From assembly GCA_023079485.1 (NCBI GenBank), contig CM041115.1, forward strand, positions 40,558,305 through 40,622,304: a DNA stretch of 64,000 bases, written 5' to 3'. This document shows positions 39,601-51,258 of the stretch, piece by piece; position 1 is the stretch's first letter; each line of letters starts with the position of its first letter. The stretch is from Archilochus colubris (Eukaryota; Chordata; Aves; Apodiformes; Trochilidae). Made by a program: the position numbers and the translations under genes. The notes below the pieces were generated by a model. That model made no database searches. It was not told the origin of the DNA and was given only the letters and a program-made list of their open reading frames with translations.

Positions 39601-42600
39601 GAGAATAAGAGATTAATCTGTCATGTTCAGTCTCTATTTTGATGCTATCCATTGCATTTAGAAGAAGGACTCCTTGGTTCATTCCTGTAAGGCAATTCAG
39701 GCATCTAAATGTTAACTGCTTTAGAATTCAGGTTGTTTATTTTCTTTAGAGCCAACAAAGCAAATTACTTTCAGCAGGTCTGAAGTGCTTGACACATAAA
39801 GACACGGAAAGTAATTCTGTGAATTTACATTGCTGACCGTATCTATAGATTTTCACCTGTGTTTCTAAGAATACTTGCTCAAATAATGGGATAATATTCC
39901 TAATAAAACGTTACTGTAATTCACATTAGCCATTAAAAAATCAGTCTGCTTAAATGAATTTTGGGAGAAGAAGTGAAAAAGAAGGGGAAAAACAGCTTAA
40001 AAAATTATATTGAACAACACTGAAATGTAGACCTATGAGCTAGAGGATGAAACTTCTGTAATTTTTCAGCTCATTTAGCCTGAAAGGCCCTCATACAGGT
40101 CTACATAGCCAGAGTTAACATCTGCAGTTTGGCTGGTACATGCCTTTGGTGCTGGCATTAGCCCTGTGACCACAGTGGCTTCGATTGCTCAGCTCTTTTA
40201 GTGGCTTGGCATCTTTAACATTCCCTGAGGCTCCATGGTAGAGCAAGCGGACGCACACACCAGACGCCAAGAGAGTCATCTTAATGAATGACATATTATG
40301 GGCCTTGTGAAAGTAATTTGCTTTGCTCCATGGTGTAGTTGGCTATCTTCCTATTACTGAAGGTTCAGGCTAAATCCAGCACTAAAGCTATGCAAATTCT
40401 TGGCTTTTGGGCAACATATCACAGAAACAAATCTCATTCAAAGTAATTATTGCCTTTGTTTTCTAGAAGGAAACTTGAATGTTACACTGGCTTGGGCAAC
40501 AGTTATCTACTGTCTCCTGTTACAGTTTAAGAGTTGGTGGTTTTATACCAACATATGCCTTTTACTAAAGGTACAACAAAGATTCCAATAGAATAATATC
40601 TTCTACCTTATGATTTGATGAGGACCACTATTAACTGTCAGACACTGGCAAGGAAAGAACTGAGAGCACAGGGCAGGCAGCTTACTTATCCTTTAGTCTA
40701 TGCATTACTTTCCCTTTCTCTTTTCATAGACCGTCATCTGAATGCAGAAATTCTGTGATGCAGATGCACACAAATATGTGTCCTCTAGGCATTCATTACC
40801 TCCACAGCTAAGCTAACTATTTTCTGCTCCAAACTCCCATTACAGATACTTTCTATTTTGATGAAACATTAATCTTTTAGATTTTCTAACATTGCCTGAA
40901 CAACCTGCCTACTGCCGTTTCTTTCAAGTCTCCAAATCATCTGAAAAGCATGTGCATCAGAAGGAGAGCTCTATGAGTATAGAAGAACCTACTTTTTCTT
41001 TCATGAATATTATGCATGGAAACAGTCACAGTGGAAGGGCCAGATAAAAAATGTCTTTGATTTGACTGAACTTTGGAGCTCTGAGAATAGCATTCAGCAC
41101 TGTTGTGTGCACAGTTCCCAGCCAGCTCACAGTGTGTCCATCTGAGGAGCACTGAGCTGTGCCTACATGTAAAGCTGGTTTAGCTAGTTGGTGAAAGTGT
41201 AAAGAAATTCTGTGAGGTGAAGCCAGGAGCTTCAACTTGTTCGTTCCTGAGGGCATGGTAGGAAAGTCTGTTGTACTCTTCAGGCTAAATAGTAGTTATC
41301 GTATGACTTGAAGGCATTATGGTGCAAAAGAAGTTATTTTTTTCTTTACTTTAGAGTAAAAGTTACTGAAGTTCAAATATCACAGAATTGTGCTTCCCAA
41401 AATAATTCTGATTCAGTCCTGTGGCAGTCTACTGGGATTCATTGCTGGGTTAAGGTAAGCATTAATTTTGGAGGGAAAGTAGTGAACAGACCTTTCTAGA
41501 AAAACATGAAATGACAGTGATTGGGACATGCAGTCAGTTGCCAGCAAATATTTCAATAGAGTAATACGAAAGAGTGTTCTATGCACCTCAGTAAAACAAC
41601 TTGTGAAGTCATTGAAGAACTAATGAATAGGCATCAGCAGCCCAAAAATCACAAATAAATGCTTTGTGGTGGACGGTAGACATTGGTTTTCTGTAACTCA
41701 AATTTATCTTTTAGAAAAAGTAGAGTTGTTTCAGCTTTCCCCATGGTAATGTGACATAGCTGTTTTTTAATGTAGACTTAGTAACATTATAAGGGATAGT
41801 AAAACCAAAAGCATGTAAACAGTAGTGCTGAAACCATTGTGTCCTAGAAGCTGTCTGCAGTTTAGCTGCATCCTGAGTAAACAAGGGTCTGAATGGGGAC
41901 ATATGGTCACCATCAGCTTGGATATTTAATTTTGAGATGATACTTCTATTAAAAAATGTTTTCCCCCATCTGAAGACTGGGAAGCTACCATGTAACTGGT
42001 TGCAATTAGCCAAACCACAATTTTCTCTAACCAATTGACTCTAAACCAAAAACCAATATGGCATTTTAGAATTACCACATCACTCCCAGATTTACATCTC
42101 CTGATGAATTCCCAAGGTTAAGATTCAAGCCATACTGTAAAACCAACCCTCAATTACACCTTCTATGAGAGGAAGATCAGTGGCAGGTGGTATCTGCTGT
42201 AAAAGCCTCATTAAAACACCTTCTGTTTGAGTATCACAAAAGCGAGTAGCCAGATGGAGGCACAGCTCCACATGGTAGCCTTACCTCAAATGAGAGTTTT
42301 ACCTGACACTTTGGGGACAGCAGATTTTTTTCCCCTCCAACTAACAAGCCACTGAGGTTCAAGTAGAGGATATATTAGGATTAATTGCACTTGATCATAA
42401 TCCATTGTAATGCCATATGTTAAAGGCGTTGTTCATTGTCAAGCCTAGAGACAGGTAGGGCCCCTCTGGTAATGTAAACTGTCCCCATTTCCACAGACCT
42501 AATCTAATTCCACCTCCTTACAGACCTCAGATTCCAGTAAAGATACGTAACTCTTCCTGCTTTGTCTCCTGATCCATTTTTGAATGGTAGCAAATCTGAT

Positions 42601-43188
42601 ATAGAAGCTAATGATGCTGAAACTTGCTGACTAATTGGAAAATGATTTTTCCTGGTGCTGCTTGCTGAAACGAGAAAAATATTGAAAGGTAATTTACCCT
42701 ATTGTGTGCTGAGCCTGTTACTTCAAAGAGCCATCTCTTCACTCATCAGCCCCACAGTTTAACTGCTCACACTTCCTCCCCCAGCTAGTCCCAAAACACA
42801 TTCAAAGAATATATGATTTACTACATGAGAACAATTGGCAGGCTAAGCCATTTGCGTAAACTTTGTGTTTCTTAGAGGAGGTGTTGTCACCTTGTGCAGC
42901 CCTTGGAGTGGGAGGATTTTTTCAGTGGCTTGGCTTTGGGATTGATCCAAACCATTAAGTGCCAAACAGTGTAACCAGAGCATTTTTTTGTAGTTCTGTT
43001 ATGTGTTTTGTGTTAAGCTACTTTAAAAACTGCCACCCACCAAGCCTGTTTCCTAAATCAAAGAGGTCATTCTTTAATATGTAGTGTATGTATTTGTGAA
43101 AGGCAGAGAGCTCCATTGAATTATTTTTTTCTAATAATATGTAGTGTCCTACGTCCCAGAAGCAAAAAAACCCAAGCCAAAACCAAAA

Positions 43189-43219
43189 ACACACACACAC
43201 ACACACACACATACACACA
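43189..43219. repeat. (AC)n microsatellite
   Basis: About eleven uninterrupted AC units, then one AT interruption and three to four more units. It is the longest dinucleotide repeat in the window and probably length-polymorphic. The minus-strand frame across it gives a valine/cysteine run, which is a repeat artefact. Confidence 0.95.
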
Positions 43220-43315
43220 AACCCTGTAGTTTTTGTAGTAATTGTACTAACTAGTCAGGACCAAAATATGCTTTCACCCTAATCTGGGCTGAGGACTGGT
43301 CTACTCAAATTGAGA

Positions 43316-43365
43316 TAGTACAAAATGAGTCAGGGTTTTGGTGCGTATCATCTCATTTTGTGCTA
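43316..43365. repeat. Near-perfect inverted repeat, 14-base arms, 22-base loop
   Basis: The left arm TAGTACAAAATGAG (43316-43329) is complementary to the right arm CTCATTTTGTGCTA (43352-43365) at 13 of 14 positions, leaving a 22-base loop. It could fold as a hairpin in single-stranded DNA or RNA. I see no flanking duplication that would make it a known small inverted-repeat transposon. Confidence 0.85.
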
Positions 43366-43484
43366 CCTTCTTAAGACTACTCTATACTTATAAAATACTT
43401 TCTGTTCCAGAACGGACTACAAGTGGGTTGCCAGCTGCATGCACTTAAAGATCAATTCAACCACCACTGAAATGTAACCCTCTC

Positions 43485-43504
43485 GGGGGGGGGGGAGGGG
43501 GGGG
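43485..43504. repeat. G11-A-G8 run
   Basis: Eleven G, one A, eight G on the plus strand, in otherwise AT-rich surroundings. It has enough G to form an intramolecular G-quadruplex and is likely to be hard to sequence accurately. Confidence 0.92.
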
Positions 43505-45002
43505 AATACAGCAACTTCTCTATTCCAGAAAAAGCAAAACACTGGTTTTAGAAGGAGGAAGTAAAAAATAACTGCACTTCCAAGGGAAATTATAGTGGCA
43601 GAGTATAGTTACCACTGTTGAATCTTGGCTGAGACACTGGAGCTTACATTCTCCGCTCCTAGAAAAGCTGCCAGTGGATCTTTAGCAATCACAGGTTCTC
43701 AAGAGTTTAAATTTGAGTTGAGTTCAAAAGGCATCGTTTTACATATGTGATAAAATATTTCCTCTTCAAGTAGAATGCCAGGTATCTCTGGCATTTCCTT
43801 GTTCCCCCTCAGTATCTTGATTACACATGATGCAAGGCCAGGTGATGAATCTTTGCTTCTTCCAGTTCAAAGTCACAGAGAAGAACAACACAAGAGCCAG
43901 TGGCTAAGGCTACTCATGGGAGAAACTGTTCAATAGGGAGAGCAACGAGACCAAATCTACTTATTTTACCTTCAAAGTCTTTCTTGTTTAATATAAATTT
44001 GTATTTCATTAAATTAGAATTTTGATGGCATTTCCAAATCAGTAAAAACTTGTCATTGTGGTTTCACAGTCTCTCCTAAAGAATTCCCATCCAGTTAATC
44101 TGGAATTCCCAGTGATTGGGAATGTGGTTCACAGTGCAGTAAAAAAGAGAGGAAAGAATAATGTGGTACTTGCAAAGAGGTGCAGTAGTCCTGTGTTCTC
44201 AATTACTTTCTATCCTGCCTAGGCTTGAACTCAACTTCAAGCTTTTGAATTGTATGTTGTGAATTAAATGTAAACTAGTCCATGATCCGTGCTGTGTATA
44301 CGGCATGCACATGGGTCTTGATAGATATATGTTTGTACCATCACATCTATCTATCCAGACAGATGGCTTTTCTTGATCACAGATGAATGGATTTGACAGA
44401 ACTATAACGAACAAATGATCTCCAAAACTAAAACCAGACAGATGATTGCATTCATGAAGAAAAGTGCTGAGTTCAGTGTATTCTAATATAGCTGAGGCAA
44501 GTTATTCAAGGAAGCAGAGACTGTCCTTGGGTACTCAGGAACATATTTTGAGATCATAAAATATTAATGAGATTTTACAAATAAATTTAAAAAAAAGTGA
44601 AAAATTACAAGTGTTCATTGATTTTAATTAGCATTCAGCAGTCTAAAAATTAGCCATTTTGGGAAAGAAGAAAAAAATGATGTATATAGTCAGTTGTGCT
44701 ATGGAAAGAAAGGGACCCTTAACTATCTACAGTGATTATAAGTCAGTTTTTGATTCAGTTTTTGCCTTCTGAAGGTGATCTGGCGTATGGCATACTTTGG
44801 GTATTTTAAGAATTATCTTTATTAAAAATAAATGAAAAATTGTTGCATAATACTTATTAATAGCTGCTTAGCAGTGCCTTTTTTGGTTATGTGTTGTATT
44901 AAAGGAAAGAGAGAAAGTTTCAGAGAAGTTGCGTGGGGCTTCGTATCTCTTGCTGATGGAATGTGACATACAAGAGCATTTCCTGTTGAAGTTCCGGTTG
45001 GT

Positions 45003-45440
45003 CCATTTCTTCAGCCTATCAAGAAGGTCCCTCTGGGTGGCAGCTGGACCTGCTGGTGCATCAGCCAGTTTGTATGAACAAACTTGCTAACGGTATACTT
45101 GGTCCCATCATCTAAATCATTAATGAAGATTTTAAACAGAACTGGGCCCGTTATGGACCCCTGGGACACATTGCTGGTTACTGGCCTCCAACTAGGAAGT
45201 GTTACAGTAAGGTTAAGTGTTACTAGAGAGGTTACCAGCCTCTGGAGCAGGGGGTTCATTCACTTTTCAATCCACCTCATGGTGTGCTCATCCAGCCTGT
45301 ACATAACAGCTTGGATACAAGGATCTTATGGAGACAGTATCAAAAACCTTACTGAACTCCATGTAGACAACTATCCACCCCTCTCCCCTCATCTATCAAG
45401 CCGGTTATTTCATCAGAGAAGGTTATAAAGTTGGTCAAGT
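45003..45440 (-). mobile_element. CR1 LINE internal RT fragment, minus strand
   Basis: On the minus strand this reads as the middle of CR1 ORF2. The block '[20 protein letters not shown]' followed by '[17 protein letters not shown]' (45259 to about 45060) is RT motif B into motif C. The sequence upstream on the minus strand (45260-45440) corresponds to the motif A region and the following 'KLMAxGLD...RWI' segment, with frame breaks. Where the catalytic FADDTKL should follow 'SKF' the copy reads FVHTNWL, so both catalytic aspartates are gone. It lacks the 3' end and the C-terminal domain, so it is an internal fragment cut on both sides. Confidence 0.93.
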
Positions 45441-47011
45441 AATATCACAGTTCATGCTACTCCTGGTTTGTTGAGAGATAAAGTGTATGGATATGGTTGG
45501 TGCTTGCCAATTGTACTTTAAATAAATGACCCTAAAAAGATCATATGGGAGTAAAATTTGGTGCTTGAAATTAAGTTACTTAAAAGGGAGTTTACATTGA
45601 CAATTCTTATGCTTTGAAAGTCAGATGAGACCTACTTAACCAATTTTATTTGTTGCTAGGGTTTGAATTATTGACCTGCTAAATGATTTCAGGTCTTTTC
45701 CTTCAACAGAATGAGTGGAAGATCTTGAGGCTTCACAAAAAATTAATTTTAATGAGTTAGTTTTAAACAAGGTTGAGAGGAATGACTGATACTTTGCTAT
45801 TTCTGTATAGCAGTTTTTTAAAAAATTGTATTTAACCATATGAAGTTTTCCTGTATTAAAAATTGTCCTCAGCAAGATATTTAGTCTTAATCTGTATTTC
45901 AGACTAGGTTATATAACTGGTATTCAACTGAAAATGTGACAGCTCACTTGCCTTAAGTTAAGTTTGAAGAGCATACTGAACATGAAGAAAAACTTTGTTT
46001 TTCTCTTTGCACATAAAGGTTTATTTTTCCTCCATGTTACTGGCAATCACTTTTACCTCCCCCCTTCCCCTTTCTGCATTTAATATGTCTGCTGTATAGT
46101 AGTCTATATTCAGCATTATTGTAGTCTTCAAAGGCCTCTTTTGAGATTGACTGAAAGACTGGGGTAACAAGCCATTGGGTTCTGTTTTGGGAGAATGGAG
46201 ATAAACAGGTTTTTACAAATTACACGTGATAGTATTTTCATGTCCATGAGGTATATATCTTTAGATTACTAAATGTATTTATAATAAAAACAGTTGTCTT
46301 TATCAGTAATTATTTATATATTGTGCAAACTTCTTTCACATTTTTATATTCCTGTTTTTAGCATTTTTTATTTTTGTGTTCATCCTTTTCCCTAATTTTT
46401 TACTTTACATATCCAAGGGACAAAGGCATTACAGATCCAATCACTATGTTAATATTGTACCCAATAGCATGGTGTCCCTAAAAGGTGTGGGATTCCAAAC
46501 ATAGCTCTGCTTCATGTAGTATTTTTATGTCTATAAAAATACATAAGTATAAAATAGTTTAATCTTGATTTTTTATAAATACAGAGAACCTAGAATCCCC
46601 TTCTACTTCATATTTTGTATCATCAGCATTTATATTAATTGCATATTGGTGAACATCCAAGCAGATAGGCAATGTTTAATATTTTTGCCAAAAAACCCTT
46701 ATCTTCTTTTCTAGTATCATATGTCAAAACTCTGGCCTTTTCCCAGTACAAATTAACAGAGTTCTGTGTCATTATATACTTACGATCTGCTGAGAGGGTG
46801 AAACAAATAAATACACAAATTCTACATGTTGGTAGAGTTCATTTGGATAATATTTTTGTTCTGTGAAAAAGAAATAAAGATGACAACTAAAGCCATTGTA
46901 TAAAAGGTTTAGATCTGGCAAGGATCTCACTTGTATCGCTATCCTGATGCTCACCTGTATCCAATGAAGACACAGAAAACCAAATCACTGTAATGAATGA
47001 ATCCAAAGCTG

Positions 47012-47042
47012 ATTAGTGCAACATAGTGCTAATTAGTGCAAC
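47012..47042. repeat. Direct repeat ATTAGTGCAAC x2
   Basis: ATTAGTGCAAC occurs at 47012-47022 and 47032-47042, a period of 20 bases, with ATAGTGCT between the copies, giving a partial third similarity. It is a short local duplication. Confidence 0.85.
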
Positions 47043-48261
47043 TCTCCTATATTACTCTTCCCCTCTCTCTTCTCACAGAACACCTGGCTCTGTGGGTCTT
47101 GAGGACTTTGGGGTTTTTTTGCCATGACCAGATGAAAACAAAGGATTTTGTTGCAGTGACAAGATTTTTTGATCCTGAAGTGATTTATCATACTATTGCA
47201 TGGGTATAAATAATTAGATTTATTATTTTCTCCAATACTCAAGTGAAATACTTAAAAATGTGTGTGTGGCAGAAGTATTCAAATACTTGTACAGTTATGC
47301 AAATTATATGCAAAATAAGTTATTGAGTTTTGTGAGGTATTTTTTCTTTTCTTCCTCTCTCTGTTTCCTTTTGATGAGTCCTCTAAACCTCAGATGGGAT
47401 TTAGGTCTTATTGCTAGTTCTTTTCAGGAGCCTTAAGGCTTTTCATGGCTTTGTGACTTATCCTTCTTCTGTTTATTTTGTGTGCTCTTATTAGGGTAGT
47501 TGTTAGCTCCATTCTGATGCTAGTAATTTTTGGAAATCTGAATCTTTGTTATTTATGTTATCAGTGATCTGACCTGGGTTGCCCACAGCAATGTTCCAAC
47601 TGTTCTCAGGTCCTCAATTACTAATTATGCAGATGAACAGATTGTGCAAACTCTTTCCTTATGGCCACACTCTGGAGGAGCTGTTTTTATTAAATTGCTG
47701 CTGCAGTTGAATTTTAAGTAGGTGCTGGCCAGTTCTTAGTAGGGTTTTTTTGGCGGTTCTGTACATGTTTGTTGTAGTAATTTATTAACAAGTGATAGTT
47801 CAATACACACCAAAAAATTAAAAAGTGACACAGTTATAAAAGAGAACTAAAGGATGCAGATTAAGCCAGAGATCCAGAGTAGCAGTCTCTTTCTGAAGGT
47901 TTCCAAGACAATGGACAGCCTGCCAATACAATATTTGGAACTGTTAAAATTAATGAAATGAATTTATCACCAGTGAGCACTGATTGATGTTGTTACAATA
48001 GCCATGCTCAGAAAACAAAAACAAAAGAAACAACCAAAAAAATAACCCAACAGCTTTTGAAGTGAAAGAGTTCTGATGTATTAATAATGCTTTACCAATT
48101 GGATAATTAACTAGATTGTGAGGAGCAAATTAGGGTGAAATTCTGTGAAAAGGATACATTCAAAGATAGCTTCAGACATCCATAGTATCATCATAAGAAC
48201 ATAAAATTTACCCCATCTTGGGTGACAACACTGGATTATGGGATTATGGTTGTATCCCATC

Positions 48262-48285
48262 TTTTTTTTTTTTTTTTTTTTTTTT
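48262..48285. repeat. Poly(T) run, 24 bases
   Basis: Pure T run followed by CCTTTTCC. A matching retrocopy on the minus strand was looked for in the following 100 bases and not recognised. Confidence 0.92.
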
Positions 48286-50152
48286 CCTTTTCCAAATTGT
48301 GTTACAGTGGTGTCCATAACAAATATTGTTTCTGCTTGAATAATATATGTGTTCCTGATAATATTATGAACTCCAGCTGGTCATTTGAAGTCACTTTGTG
48401 ACTTTGGCAAGAGCAGCACCCTCAACTACCTTTTGCCAGTGTAAGCATTCATTTCTATGTTCCCTGAGGAGTCATCCTTTCTTCAAAAGACAAAGAAGGC
48501 CATGCAGACAGCATAACAGCATATTGGTGCAATTTTCTTCACAGAAAAGCTTTTGGAAATTATAAACCAAAAATGTTTCTCTTTTCCTTGATTTCCTACT
48601 ATGTAATTGTGAAGGGTGGAAAAAAACATTGCGTGGCTAGAAGAATGGAAAAAGTGGACAGCAGAAATCAGAATGAAATTTTACGCCTGTGAAACCTGAA
48701 AATGCAAGATTAAAAAAAAAATAAATTCAGGTTGAGATTCACGTTGCCAGTAAAAGAAGCACAAGTCTCTGAGTGATTCAAGTCTTACACATTTTGTTGC
48801 CCATCTAAATGGCCACCTAATGTTTACATACACATCAACTGAAAAACAAAGAAAACAGCTTAGGAATTAAACTTACTTCCAAGTTAATCAATATAGTCCT
48901 GCAGTCAAATTTTCTTTTTAAATGAAACCCAGCTTTTATTTTTTCTTTTTTTTTTTTCCTGTGAAAGGAAATACCCATTTAACCAATCAGCCAAATCTAC
49001 TGAAAGTGGGAATCTGTGATAGTGACTAGAACCATCGAAGGCACAAATGTGCTCTCTGGAACAATAGGAATTAAAGACAGACAAAATCAGATCTGTAAAA
49101 AGATACTTTTAAGCAGCAAAACCCAGAAGTTATTAGTGTAATAACTTTTGTATGTGACAGCTTCTACTTTAAGTGCTGGTTTTTTGTACATAATTTTACC
49201 AGTGTCCTGGAAGTATTTCACGAAGTATGATCAGCCTCAAATAACAGAGAAACCAAGAAAGACATGAGTAGGCAAGGTTATTAGAGTTAACGCATTAGGC
49301 TGATGATAAAGGTGGGAGGAGAACTCAATTCTCAAGTATTTTTTTTTTCTTCAGCATTTAGTAGATCACAGAACCTTACTGGAGGAGTGATCCTCAGTCT
49401 TAATTGCAAAATGTCTGCATAATAAGCCTTAGCAGCCACCAGCAAACTCAAATCAGAAGATAAAAAGCGAGTGAATCGGACTGGTCTTTGTCAGTGAAAA
49501 CTGACTAACTTTGAAGCTGAACGTTGATTCAGATCTGTTTTAAAGAGATTTCTCAGTAAAACACTATTCAAAATAGTTCTCAGTTGAAAATACATGCCTT
49601 CTTATTCATAGTAAAGGGCCCTAAAAGTGTCTGTTTTAGGCAGCTACTAACAATGCACCTTAAAAAAGCAACCTTGTATGTTTCAGTGCTTAATAGAAAA
49701 AAGGCAGAATTGAAATTTATTTTTCATTTTATCTCTGTAAGGCCAGACCTAACTAATAAGCACCTGTTCAGTTTGGGACCTGTCTGGATAGGTAACCTTG
49801 GCAAACTTATGGGTGGAGGATACAAAAGATAATTGCAGACTGAGAAGGGTGTAAGTAATAAAGACTACTTGGAGTGAATCATCAGCAAACTATTCTTCCA
49901 TTGCCCTCTGAAAACAATTTTTTTTTCTAAAATGTCACATCATGTTAAGTAATTAAGATCTGGAATTACCAGTGGGTATAACTAAAGGAAGACAGAATTA
50001 ACTTTCTGCACTGTTTTCTTATTGTTTCAGTGAAGCAGCTCCAGAGTAATACCAAACTTTTGATATAGTGACCAGAAGAACATATATTTCACTGCCTGTA
50101 GAACAGTTACTACGTGAATAAGTAGCCTTTTTTAAAAAGAATTTTGTTAGAG

Positions 50153-51258
50153 AGTCATAGAATGGTTTGGGTTGGAAGGGACTTTACAGATTACTTAGTT
50201 GTGACTTCCATGCCAAACTGTATCAGTCTGTCTTCAGACTGATTCATAGGAGAATTAGTTCAGCTGTCTGGTCATCTTCATTACATTCCTCTGGACTTGT
50301 TCCAAAAACTCCATGTCCATTCCTTTCTTTGTTGAGTACTCCAGAACTAAGCACAGTAATCCAGGTGGGGTCCATAAGAGCAGAGTAGAGGCGAAAAATC
50401 ATCTCCTGCAGTCCACCCTTGTTCTGATGCAGCCCAGGACACAGTGAAATTTCTGGTCTGCAAGTGCACATTGCTGGCTCATGCTGAGCTCCTCATGAAC
50501 CAACAGCCTCAAGCCCTTCTCCTCCAGGCTATCCTCAATCCATTCTCCACCCAAACTGTATTTGTGTTTGGGATTGCCTGGTCCATGTTCAGGACCTAGC
50601 ACTTGGCTTTATTGAATTTCACAAGGTTGTCATGGGCCTGCCTCTCAAGCCTGTCAAAGTCCTTTGGATGGCCTCCCTTCCCTCCACACAGCTTGGTGCC
50701 ATCAGCAAATTTGCTGAACATGCCCTCAATTCCACTGTCCATATAGTCAGCAAAGATGTTAATCAGCTCTGGTCCTACTTCCTTGAATTTTGAGGAACAC
50801 CACTCACCACTGGTCTCTATTTGGACATTGAATCACTGACCACAACTCTTTGAGGACCACCATATAGCCAATTACTTACCCACCAAGTGTCCATCCATCA
50901 AATCCATAACTTCCCAGTTTAAAGACCAGGATGTCGTATGTGGTGACAGTGTCAAATGCTTTGCACAAGTCCAGGTAGATTACATCAGTTGTTCTCAGCT
51001 TGCCCACCAGCACTTTGACCCCATCATAAAAGGACACCAGATTTGTTAGGTACAACTTGCCCTTGGTTAAGCCATATCACTTGCCATCATTCTCTGTTTT
51101 CATGTGCCTTAGCAGAGCTTTGAGGAGAATCTACTCCATAGTTGCTCTGGGTAGAGAAATGGGACTGATTGGCCTGAAGTTTCCTGGGTCTTCCTTTTTT
51201 CACTTTTTAAAATTGGAGATGTTTTCACACTGACTGGAAAACAGTGAGAACTTCACCA
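50153..51258 (-). mobile_element. CR1 LINE 3' half including reverse transcriptase, minus strand
   Basis: The 3' end is at 50153 (plus strand 'agagtcatagaatggtttgggttggaaggga'). On the minus strand the copy spans RT fingers (about 51.2 kb), motif A ('[10 protein letters not shown]', catalytic D kept, near 50.97 kb), motif C near 50697-50712 reading FADG instead of FADD, the 'MSQQCALADQKFHCVLGCI' block at about 50410-50480, and the C-terminal region with 'LYSAL'. It is interrupted by stops and frameshifts and lacks the linker and endonuclease, so it is a 5'-truncated dead copy of about 1.1 kb. Confidence 0.96.

Larger units (their letters stand above)
36426..45002. other. Unique AT-rich DNA with a simple-repeat cluster
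   Basis: No gene or transposon recognised in about 8.6 kb. There is a 12-base direct repeat at 36638/36664, a CT-rich tract near 37165-37196 and, at 43.19-43.50 kb, a cluster of a CA microsatellite, a near-perfect inverted repeat and a G run. Open frames up to 107 codons show nothing recognisable. Confidence 0.55.
45441..50152. other. Unique AT-rich non-coding DNA
   Basis: No gene or transposon recognised. Features seen: a 20-base-period direct repeat at 47012-47042, a 24-base T run at 48262-48285, a TTTAAATG-rich A/T background and short chance frames (longest 82 codons). Confidence 0.6.

Noticed and set aside
45084..45428. 114-codon plus-strand frame
   Set aside because: Antisense of the CR1 RT fragment; the minus strand carries the recognisable protein.
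47297..47315. Octamer-like ATGCAAAT motif followed by ATGCAAAA, as a possible POU-factor site
   Set aside because: ATGCAAAT also occurs at several other places in the window (for example near 7681, 8511, 28470 and 40389), as expected by chance in AT-rich DNA.
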